Origin: Ehretia macrophylla
Lineage: Eukaryota > Streptophyta > Magnoliopsida > Boraginales > Ehretiaceae
Length of the DNA: 64,000 nucleotides
Direction: 5' to 3'
NCBI GenBank assembly: GCA_037974665.1
Contig: CM075778.1
Location: forward strand, 9,723,001-9,787,000
Shown here: positions 49,401 to 58,167 of the stretch, in pieces
Layout: every line of letters starts with the position of its first letter
Numbering within the stretch: position 1 is the stretch's first letter
Translations under genes and position numbers: made by a program
The notes under the pieces: generated by a model
What the model saw: the letters and a program-made list of their open reading frames with translations, nothing else
What the model was told of the DNA's origin: nothing
Database searches by the model: none

Positions 49401-49633
49401 TTATTATTGAACCTATCATGACAATAAAAATGAACCATTTAGCTACGACAGTTGTAATTTAAAAATTAACTAAAAACAACTAAAACTATGAAATCTAAAA
49501 TAAGGAAAAGAATTCGGGTTGCCTCCCGAAAAGCGCTTGTTTTAACATCGACAGCCCGACAGAGTAATTTTTCATGACGAGTTGAGGTTGACAACGGTCT
49601 TGTATTTGTCAAACTCATCATCCCAATATCCCT
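46461..49633. other. Internal non-coding region of Athila-like element
   Basis: The region lies between the integrase tail and the 3' LTR, where Athila relatives carry an env-like ORF. I see no env-like frame with a signal peptide or transmembrane pattern on the minus strand; short frames (for example 48351-48533) are not convincing. The part near 48780-48850 is GC-richer (gccgccggatccgtcgtcgccg). Confidence 0.5.
49157..49270. repeat. Cluster of AGCGC palindromic motifs
   Basis: Within 114 bases, tagcgcagtagcgcta-type words occur about five times (agcgcagtagcgct, acgcagtagcgct, agcgcagctgcgct, agcgcaatagcgct). Each is a near-palindrome. A shorter version lies in both LTRs (46201-46227, 53391-53417). 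Function unknown. Confidence 0.75.
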
Positions 49634-49906
49634 TCAACCGTTGTTCCTCGACCTTAACATCCCTTTCTTTGAATGGGTGACTTCCACAGTACCATAAGGC
49701 AACACCTTAATCACAACAAAGGGGCCAGACCATCTTGACTTGCGTTTTCTAGGAATTCGTGGGTTATAAAGAAGTATTTGTTGCCCAGGAGAGAAATTTT
49801 TTCTCGAAACGGGTTTGTCCTGCCATTCTTTTGTCATCTTCTTGTAACTTCTTACATTCTCATTTTCTTCATCACCTAATTCTTCCAGCTCATTCAATTG
49901 CAACAT
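49634..49906 (-). pseudogene. Integrase C-terminal tail, Athila-like element
   Basis: The frame reads LQLNELEELGDEENENVRSY, then a KEWQDKPVSRKNFSPGQQIL stretch and SRWSGPFVVIKVLPYGTVEV. This is the familiar post-core tail of plant gypsy integrases. The catalytic core that should precede it is absent; the upstream sequence is already the post-protease region, marking the deletion junction near 49900-49920. Confidence 0.8.
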
Positions 49907-50532
49907 TCTTTCTCACCCGTTGCTTGCACACCTATGTTTAGTTGTTTAGTCGCCCAATATTCTTTGTGCTCCAATCCCACCAAAGAATTATCTTTTAACA
50001 AGCTCGCCTCCAAGGGATCCAATTGACCCCCATGGTTACACCTTATAACTTTTACGGCATCAATGCGAAAACAACTATCACTCGCTTCTGGGTACTTGTA
50101 AGCTTTGAACACATTAAATGTTACCTCGTCGTCTTGTACTCGCAACCTAAGCTTACCTTTTCGAACATCAATAAGTGCTCCTCCAGTTGCAAGGAAAGGT
50201 CTTCCAAGAAGGATAGAAATTTCTTTATCTTCCTCCATATCAAGCACTATGAAATCTACAGGAAAGATGAATTTATCGACTTTGACTAGCACATCTTCAA
50301 TGACTTATCTGGGATGCTTTAGCGAGCGATCAGTTAACTGTAGTGTTACTATTGTGGGTCTTGCTTCTCTTAAAACAAGTTTCCTGAAAATAGACAAAGG
50401 CATCAAGTTAATATTAGCACCCAAATCACATAAAGCTCGCTCAAAAATAACATTACCAATTTCACAAGGAATAGTAAAACTCCCTGGATCCTTGACTTTT
50501 GTGGTAGTTTCTTTTGTGGAATAGCGCTGCAC
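49894..50532 (-). pseudogene. Aspartic protease region, Athila-like element
   Basis: A single frame interrupted by one TAA near 50303. It contains GSFTIPCEIGNVIFERALCD and LGANINLMP, where CDLGANINLMP holds the active-site D-[T/L]-G-A signature of Athila/gypsy proteases. FPVDFIVLDMEEDKEISILL and GRPFLATGGALIDV follow, typical of the second half. Would process Gag-Pol; inactive through the stop and the loss of pol downstream. Confidence 0.8.
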
Positions 50533-50717
50533 TCTTCAGTAAGTGCAACTGTCTCATAATCTCTAAGCTTCCTCTTATTCGAAAGGATATCCTTCATAAA
50601 CTTCACATAACTCGGCATTTGTTGAAGCGTATTCGCGAATGGAATATTGATGTGAAGTTTCTTGAAGACTTCAACAAATTTAGCAAATTGCTTATCAAGC
50701 TTATTTTTCTTCAAGCA

Positions 50718-52149
50718 TTATGGAAAAGGAACTTTCAGATATGGTTCTTGAGGAAGTTGTGCATGTTCTTCTGTTTTCTCTTCATCTTTCTCCTTGTTTT
50801 TCGCTTCACCTTTCTCAGCCTTCTTGGCTATCACTGGCTCCTCTAACTTTTTACCACTTCTCAAGGTGATCGCTTTGCAATGCTCCATGCCATCTTTTCT
50901 AGGATTCACCTCAGAAGTACTAGGTAAGTTTTCTTGTTGCCTTTCAGAGAACATCGTAGCCATTTGGTTAAACTGTGCCTCTAAATTTTTGATTTGTGCA
51001 GATTGGTTCTGGAGATTTGTCCTAGTTTCGTTCATAAATTGAGTCTGGGAATTAGCCAACTGTGTATGCGAATTCGCCAATTGAGCAATTACCTCCTCCA
51101 AGTTCACCTTCTTCTTTGGTGGTGGGTTATTCTGCTCAGGCTGCAACACATTTTGAGTATTTATCCAGGAAAAATTCAGATGATTACGCCATGCTGGATT
51201 ATATTTGTTAGAGTACTGATTGTGCTGCTACCCATTAAAATTCCCCACATACTGTGCTTGTTCTACTGTGCCTTGCGCAAATGGATTTCCAACCTGACAT
51301 TCTGCACTATGATGTGGACCACAACAGAACTCACACACCATTGTTGCCTAAACAACATTAGCAGTTGCCTGGCTATTCTACAACTGTTTCGCGAGATTGT
51401 CAATTTTCGCTGTCAAGGAAGTTATAGCATCAATCTCATGGATCCCAACTGTCTTCTTTGGTATGACTCTCTCACTTGACCACTGTTGGTGGTTCAAAAC
51501 AATATCCTCTAGCAATGCATAAGCTTTATCTGCTGTCTTGTTCATTAAAGCTTCTCTTGCTGATGCATCTATCAAAGTTCTTGTGGAGCTAATTAACCCA
51601 TTGTAAAAATTATGAACTTGCATCCACCTAGGCACTCCATGATTAGGACACTTTCTCAGTAGCCTTATACCTTTCCCATGCTTCACATAGAGTTTCTCTT
51701 TCATGTTGCACAAAATTTTTGATTTCTATGTGCAGCTTCGCTGTCTTTCTAGGTGGGAAAAATCTTGACAAAAACTTGTGCACCAAATCCTCCCAAGTAG
51801 TGATTGAATCTGAAGGCAGCGAGTTCAACCATTCATTAGCTTGATCCTTTAAAGAGAAAGGAAACAAGCGAGGGCGCAGAGCTTCATCAGTGACTCCATT
51901 GTACTTAACTGTTCCACAGACTTCTAGAAAATTCACAATGTGTTGGTTAGGATCTTCAGAAGGTAATCCATGGAATTGAATATTTTGAATCAATTGTAGC
52001 GTCACTGTCTTCAAGTCAAAATCATGCGCCTGAATCGCTGGCCTTCTAATCACAGGTTGAATTCCAGTGGGTGGTAAAGCATACTCTCGCAGTGTTCTAT
52101 GCGGATTTTCCTGATTATTTCCTTCTTGTGCTACCACCATGTCAGCCAT
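50718..52149 (-). pseudogene. gag of Athila-like element (frameshifted)
   Basis: ATG at 52149 begins MADMVVAQEGNNQENPHRTL. The Gag domain follows (LIQNIQFHGLPSEDPNQHIV, FPFSLKDQANEWLNSLPS, FLSRFFPPRKTAKL, ERETLCEAWERYK). A frameshift near 51660-51700 moves to the frame with MQVHNFYNGLISSTRTLIDA, and a zinc-knuckle-like CEFCCGPHHSAEC occurs near 51300. The C-terminal frame (51149-50718) is Gln/Asn-rich with repeated QLANSHTQLANSQTQF and a Lys/Glu-rich end. The frame continues with stops to the protease. Structural protein of the particle; broken here. Confidence 0.8.
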
Positions 52150-52385
52150 ATTCCCTTACAAATGATGGGTAGTTGTAGTCGTTCTTTTCTTCTTTCTATT
52201 CTTCCGACAGGTTCGTTCTATCTCAGGATCGAAAGCCAACAAATTACTACCTCCTGACTTTCGCGTGCACGTAAAGGAATATGTTCCTCAAACACACCTA
52301 ACGAAAATAAGATAACAACACAAAACTAAATAAAATCCAAAGTAAAATCAATGTTATTTGGTATCGATATTAATAATTGACACAG

Positions 52386-52403
52386 TCCCCGGCAACGGCG
52401 CCA
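52386..52403 (-). other. Primer-binding site (tRNA-Asp) of Athila-like element
   Basis: The minus strand reads TGGCGCCGTTGCCGGGGA, complementary to the 3' end of plant tRNA-Asp, six bases inside the LTR. It fixes the orientation of the element as minus. Confidence 0.9.
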
Positions 52404-52409
52404 AAAACT

Positions 52410-53632
52410 TGTTGTATGATTTCTAACGCAAATGCATGTGTCGCAACAAGTAATAAAATGATGAATAAAGATCGTTCCCACGAGGACTGAGATTATTAAC
52501 TACCGAAATTGGTTTAGCTTCAATTTTATTCAGATGACCAAAATTTGAGAATTTTGTAATTAAAAACTAATGGAAATAACAACTAAACAATTGTGAATTT
52601 GATGGAAACTTTGATTCGATAATTGGAGAGTTCTAGGGATTACGATTTTACCAAGATTTATTTTACTCGAATCTGTTAATTAAATCTAATTGACGACTAT
52701 TCCTTATGCTGCCAACAATTTCACTAAGGTAGATACTAATATTTCTCAAGTATCAATACCCTACTCCAATAAGCAAGCTACCTACATCTCTGTGATAACT
52801 GTGAACTTATGGAATGCATTAAGTACTAGAAATTTAAAAGTTGCACTAGATCTCATAACTATCTCTAGCTTATGACAATTTAATGATACTCTACACATGG
52901 TTTAGTTTAGTTATCACTTCTCAGTCTCAAACTAAACCACAAAACAAGCAATTATTGGCCAGATAATCACAAGCATTACGTATAGTGTGAAATATTCAGC
53001 ATAAAAATAGAATAATCAATCAACCAATCAATTCAACATAATTCGAGTAATCAAAATCTGGCTACATCGTAGCCCTAAAAAAAGTAATTTAGCAACTCAT
53101 AATCAACGTAAATGAAATCAAGAATCTATTAAAATTCATGATGAGAGAGGAAGAGAAAACTAGAAATCTCAAGAAAGTCGTGGCTAATCTTGTCTCTGAT
53201 CTATCCTTCCTCGTCAATCTTGCAGTTTCCTTGTGTTTTTTCTCCTCTCCAAACTTTGGTTTTTCTCTCAAGAGCTAGTAGCCTCCCAACCAAGAACTCC
53301 TTTTTTTTCAATGTCTGATATCCTCTTTTATCGTAGGGTTTTCTTCATTTCGCGCCTTTTTATAAAATTATCCTTAAAAATCCTGCGACACTGCGCAGCT
53401 GCGCTATGACTGCGGTACTTCTATTTTCTCTTTAATTGCTTCAAGAACTGCATAAAAGATTGCCTCAGTCATTTTCCTTCAATCTTGGCCTAAAAAATCC
53501 ATATCTCCTCATATAATTCACCTACATCACAAAACAAACATGGAACCAATTAAATTGCTCATAAATTACTCAAGAACTAACAAAATTTAAGTGAAAAGGT
53601 GCTGAAATAATATATCAATATTACACCCAACA
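52410..53632 (-). repeat. 5' LTR of Athila-like element
   Basis: Partner of 45210-46442. Differences are scattered substitutions and a few short indels (for example a shorter acaact segment near 52566). Confidence 0.85.
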
Positions 53633-53637
53633 GATAG

Positions 53638-54071
53638 TGAGGTAGAGAAAAAGAAGTCTTCTCTCGTTTAGGTTGCAAAACAATAAGAAATGGAAAGAAA
53701 TGAAAGCAAAGAATAATTTATGTGCTTTCTATTTCCTTTTTCTGAGATTACAAATACCATTTTTTTCATATTAAATGTTATGATAAGGATATATTTGAAA
53801 TTACGAAAAAACATAAGGATAATTACAACTTTTTACTTATCAACTTTTCATTTTTTCTTAAAAAACACTAAATTAAGAAGATTACAAAATTCTCTCATTT
53901 TTAGTCTTTTTATTTTTTTAATTTCTAACTTTGCTCTCATCCAACATAAAATCCAAATAAAGGAAAAGATTCATTAATCCCTCCATTTTATTCTCTTTCC
54001 TTTAAACAAGTGAATGCAAAACATAGTATAAGAGACTCACATGCTGGAAAATGGTTCCCACATAAAGAAAA
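53638..54071. other. Intergenic, no gene seen
   Basis: AT-rich flank of the Athila insertion. A short plus-strand frame at 53720-53977 is low-complexity (Phe/Ile/Lys) and not called. Confidence 0.5.
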
Positions 54072-54532
54072 GGGTAATTTTTACAAAAGGTCCTAAATGT
54101 TTGCACTTTTTCTCAATTTTATCCCCAATATTTTAAAAGTGACACTTTTAAGTTTTAATCCCCAATATTTGTATTTTTTTCCAATTTCCTTCCTATTGTA
54201 TCAAAGTGACTCACTTTGTCAGTAGAGCTTGCAAAAAGTTTCAAGTTAGTCCCTAATATTTTCACTTTTTTTAATTTGGTCTTTAAAGTTTTATGTACCG
54301 GTGACAATTAAAATCTTACAATAGAGACTAAATTGACACATTTTGCAAATTTTAAGGACTAAACGCGTCACTTTTAAAATAATGTGAATGAAATTGAAAA
54401 AAATTATAAATATTAAGAACTAAATTAAAACTTTTTACAATTTTTAGAGAATAAATGTATCACTTTCGAAACAGTAAGAACAAAATTGAAAAAGAAGTTT
54501 AAACATTGAAGAGTATTAGTGAGATTTGCCTT
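54072..54532. mobile_element. Foldback (MITE-like) element
   Basis: The left end gggtaatttttacaaaagg and interior (tttgcactttttctcaatttt) face the right-end complements (aaaattgaaaaagaagtttaaac, gtgagatttgcctt). Repeated tccccaatatttt-type words fill the arms, as in the 35553 and 2160 elements. No ORF. Confidence 0.5.
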
Positions 54533-54589
54533 AAAGAAAAATAATACTCAACATCACACATAATTCTTCACCATCTTCAAATAAGTCTT

Positions 54590-55553
54590 TCTCATGACAT
54601 GTCAGGTGATTTAAAAATAAAATAAGTAAAACTAATAATGAGGGCAAAGCCTGATTGAAATATTTTGGCATGTAGTATCAAAAAACTCCCATGTGCTCCC
54701 CGACCGTTACAGCAAACCTGATGGTCCTATGAAGATTTAAATTTTGACTCAAGGGTAAATTTCACACTTAATTTCTATTATTTATATTTTTTTCAAGTTA
54801 GTATTTAATATTTAAAAAAAATTATATTAGTCTCTAATGTTTATAAAGTGATTCAAAATGTTTTCTATCATTTAAAATTAGTCAATTTAGTCTTTATTGT
54901 TTTCCATAAAATTTAAGTTAGTCTTTAAATAGGGATCATGTGCAGAATTGAATTGAATTTTTTTTAAAAAATAATAAGGATTAAATTTAATTTTTAAAAA
55001 TAATAAGGATCAAATTGGCTAAGTTTGAATAATAAAGACTATTTTGAATAACTTTTATAAACATTAACGACTATTATAAATTTTTTAAAATATTAATAAT
55101 TATATTAAAAAAGCAGGTAAATAATAAGTACTAAGTGTGAAATTTACCTTTGACTCAACAAAGACATGAAGTCAATAAGTATAGCTTTCTTTCGTGGTGT
55201 CAACGTGGCATAGATGAATAAATAATGACGTCAATAAGCATGGTCTTTAATTAACATATATTGCTTGATGTTTTGCTTTCTTTGTCTTCTCTTTTTTTCC
55301 TTTTGTTACTTCATTGCCTTTACATGATGATCGTAGATCACAAAATTCACAATCAAAATTTTGAACTTAGGAATAGTTCATCGAAATGAGATAGATATCA
55401 ACAACTCGTACAATTTAAAGGTAAGGAGAGAAAGTAAACTTAAAACATGTAGAGCCAATTAAAAACAATATAAATGATCGTGAAAAAAAGGATAAATAGT
55501 CCTAAAGTTTAGAGGCATAAGAATAAGGAGGCTATCCTAATCCTTGCTAAAGA
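54590..55553. repeat. Segmental duplication, copy 2
   Basis: Same order of sequences as 43921-44654 but split by the 396-base insertion at 54753-55148. It lies about 2.6 kb upstream of the invertase gene. The two copies differ by many substitutions and small indels, so the duplication is old. Confidence 0.8.
54753..55148. mobile_element. Mutator-like MITE with 9-10 bp target duplication
   Basis: The inverted ends are gggtaaatttcacacttaat and ctaagtgtgaaatttacc, with arms continuing as tttattattta. The flanks are tttgactcaa on both sides (54743-54752 and 55149-55158). Duplication length and long inverted ends fit Mutator-like elements. Copy 1 of the segmental duplication (near 44155) has no such insert, supporting true transposition. 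Confidence 0.75.
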
Positions 55554-55563
55554 TGTATTGACA

Positions 55564-56264
55564 AGGAAAAATTGCACAAACAGTCCTTGTTATTTGTTAA
55601 AATTTTCAATTCATTCATATTATTTAAAATTAGTTAATTTAATTTTTATTATTTTCTAAAAAAAATTAAATTCATCTCTATTATTCAAAATTTGTCAATT
55701 TATGCTCTATTGTTCTCCAAAAACAAAAAAAAAATTAATTTAACCAATTTAAGCAGGGACTAAATCGATTTTTTTTTTATAAAAATAATAGGGACTAAAT
55801 TGACTAATTTTGAACAATAATGATGACTTTAATATTTTTGAAAAATAATATAGACTAAATTAACTAATTTTAAATAATATAAATCAAACCAAATCAAACT
55901 AAGCCTTGTTCCACTAGGTGAGGTCGACTATATGGATCATGCGACGCCATTCTTTTCGGTCGAGAGTCATCTCTTCTATGAGCCGATGCAGCGGTCCTTG
56001 CTCACTTAACACTGTACTTGGACAATACAGTGTGTCGCAAGTAGGGGACGCCCCAACAGTAATTTTATTTTGTCGCAAATTCATGTGAAAGATTCGACAT
56101 GTTTTACATTGACTGTCGGCTGCCTAAAGCAACCCTCCTCCTTTATCCGGACTTGAAACCGGCAGTATCAGAGAGATATCTTAGCACAAGCGGAGTTTAA
56201 TTTTAAATAATATAAATAATTTTTTTTTAAAAATAATAAAGACCATCTGCACAAATTTCCCTGT
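55564..56264. mobile_element. Foldback element interrupted by a LINE-type insertion
   Basis: The left end aaggaaaaattgcacaaacagtcc pairs with the right end gaccatctgcacaaatttccctg. The arms are made of ttcaaaat-gtcaattta and its complement. Removing the 313-base retroposon at 55885-56197 and one target copy leaves a symmetric foldback of about 370 bases, of the same family as 2160-2832. Confidence 0.65.
55885..56197 (-). mobile_element. RTE-type LINE 3'-end (or SINE) insertion
   Basis: On the minus strand it contains ccggataaaggaggagggtt, then gcagccgacagtcaatg, and ends atccatatagtcgacctcac, ctagtggaacaaggctta, with a short ttgatttgg tail. This matches the conserved 3' terminus of plant RTE LINEs and the SINEs that share it. 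An exact 20-base target duplication (taattttaaataatataaat) lies at 55865-55884 and 56198-56217. Confidence 0.7.
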
Positions 56265-56504
56265 GGACAATGTAGCATCATTGTTAAAGACTAGTCCAAA
56301 TCCTAGAACTTCTCATAGGATAGACAAGATTTAGGTATAATGACCCACATTTGTGGCTTTTACCCAAATAGTACTTGAAAAGATGCTTTGCATTTTCTAA
56401 ACAAAACCAATGTATTAAACAGTCGCAATTGAGTTCACGAATTTGAAGTATAATAACAAAAGTTGGGTGATAGGTGATTAACATCAACTGTGGCACCACA
56501 CTAA

Positions 56505-57813
56505 GGGCATCCTCAATAGAGTATTTAAAGAATCTCTAAATAATAATGGTTGTTGTTTTAGAGATTTTATTGATCAAAATTTATTATTAATGGGGGTCTC
56601 TAAAATACTATTTGTTAGATTTTGGCAAAATTATGACATCACTCAAGCTTTTGAGTTTCCAAAATAGCACCTAGTCTCCATTTTCTTCAACAAATTTGTT
56701 GAAAAAAATGGAGACTATACAAAAAGAAAAAAACGAGTCTCTAAAAAAACAAGATCAGATCTGACGATGTCAGATTTAAAAAAAAAAGTACAAAAAAAGA
56801 TTTTGAACATCAACAGCGAGGAAGGGAAAGGGAAAAAGGGGAAGGGGGTAGGTGCGTAGGGGGGGGGGGGGGAGGGGGGTGCAGCGAACAGAAAGGGAAA
56901 GAGGGGAGGGGGTAGGTGCATGGGGGGGGGGGTGGTGCAGCGAACAGAAAGGGAAAGAGGGGAGGGGGTAGGTGCATGGGGGGGGGGGGGGTGGTGCAGC
57001 GAACAGAAAGGGAAAGAGGGGGGGGGGAGGGAGGGTGGGGGGCGGCGGGCTTTCACCATTGTTGTTTTTGCTTTTGCTGCTTTGCATTTTTTTTTTTTAA
57101 TTATTTTTTTTTTTTGAATTATGGTTTTGTATTTTATTTTTTTATTTTTATTTTTTAATTTAGTTTTTTTGCTTTGGTAAACTTTTTTAGTTTTTGTAAT
57201 TTTTTTATTTTACGTTTTTTTAGTTTAGGTAAAATTAATTAATTTTAGATTTGTGATTAAATTAATTAATTTTATTAATTTACAAATTAAATAAAATGAA
57301 GAACAAAAAAACAAATATAAACGCAACACACGAGAAAATTTTAATTTAATGGGTAAATTAATGAGGATTTTTAATTAATATTTTTTTTACGTTGGATTTT
57401 TTTTAATTAGAGATTTTTAATGCATTTTTTTTTGAAAATGCAATTATGTAATTAAACGTAATTCTAATTTTTTAAACCTTATGTTTGACGCAAATTATAT
57501 ATTTTTTTGCTTAAAATATTTGGGAAAACAATTAAGATAATCTAAATAACAATTAATTAAAAAAAAGTAACACACGATAAAAAATTACACATAATCAAAT
57601 TATTATGTAAAATTAAAATTAATACGATATAGTGATTCAATTTTATAGAGACCGTCATTGTAGATTTTTTTTTATCTTGGTCTTTAAATTAGTCTCTAAA
57701 ATAAATTTTTTGCCTTAGTCTCTAAGTGGGTATTTAAAACATTATTTGGTCTCTATATAAATCTGTATAAATAATTTATAGAGACCCATATAAAAACTCC
57801 ATTGAAGATAGCC
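56505..57813. mobile_element. PIF/Harbinger-like non-autonomous element
   Basis: Ends gggcatcctcaatagagtat and aaaactccattgaagatagcc form an imperfect terminal inverted repeat, flanked by TAA on both sides (56502-56504, 57814-57816). Three-base TWA duplication and this end sequence fit PIF/Harbinger or Tourist-type elements. The shorter element at 62380-62704 has the same right end (ctccattgaggatagcc, TAA). No transposase; the interior holds a G-rich array and T-rich DNA. Confidence 0.75.
56817..57050. repeat. G-rich ~58-bp tandem array
   Basis: About 3.5 copies of a unit made of gaaagggaaagaggggaggg, ggtaggtgcatggg, a run of 8-14 G, then tggtgcagcgaacaga. The plus strand has many G runs and could form G-quadruplexes. 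Proline-rich minus-strand and glycine-rich plus-strand frames here are translations of the repeat, not genes. Confidence 0.85.
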
Positions 57814-58054
57814 TAAATGATAACTGATATCAATTATATAGATCTACCAACAGTAATTTTTTTAATTTTATGCGCTATCTATGCCACATGATGACTAAAT
57901 TATTTAAACCAGCTGCAGTAACGTGAATCTGTTGTACAAGGCACATGAGATTTCAGGGATCGAATCTCGTGGGGTAAGGTAAAAAAAAAAAAAAAGAAGA
58001 AGAAGGGTTTGAAGGGTTGACTTCAAATCTAAATGCCGTGATTGAGCTCCTCTT

Positions 58055-58064
58055 TTATATATAA
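58055..58064 (+). promoter_or_regulatory. TATA box of the invertase gene
   Basis: ttatatataa lies 104 bases before the start codon, in ctcctcttttatatataatgc. With a usual spacing of about 30 bases, transcription would start near 58090, giving a 5' UTR of about 75 bases. Confidence 0.6.
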
Positions 58065-58167
58065 TGCTTCTCTGTTGGTTCTATAGCATAAGCCTGTCTT
58101 AATCTCAAACCACAGCTTCCATAAGTAACTGTGTTGTCTCTTCTCTTTTCATTTGTACAGAACAACA

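Larger units (their letters stand above)
45210..53632 (-). mobile_element. Athila-like Ty3/gypsy retrotransposon, internally deleted
   Basis: Two LTRs of about 1.2 kb (45210-46442 and 52410-53632) are nearly identical over long stretches, with small indels. On the minus strand the 5' LTR (right copy) is followed by a primer-binding site matching the 3' end of tRNA-Asp, then gag, protease and only the C-terminal tail of integrase; RT, RNase H and the integrase core are missing. A ~3-kb non-coding stretch precedes the 3' LTR, at the place where Athila elements carry an env-like region. The flanks aatag (45205-45209) and gatag (53633-53637) fit a 5-bp target duplication with one change. Confidence 0.85.

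Noticed and set aside
49759..51479. Plus-strand ORFs of 60-161 codons
   Set aside because: They are antisense shadows of the Athila-like gag-protease region, whose minus-strand reading has recognisable domains.
56715..57158. Proline-rich (minus) and glycine-rich (plus) ORFs
   Set aside because: They are translations of the G-rich tandem array, with repeat-derived composition and no start or splice context.
58153..58167. Alternative start upstream of the invertase ATG
   Set aside because: The in-frame extension begins at TTG, not ATG; the ATG at 58168 gives a normal signal peptide.
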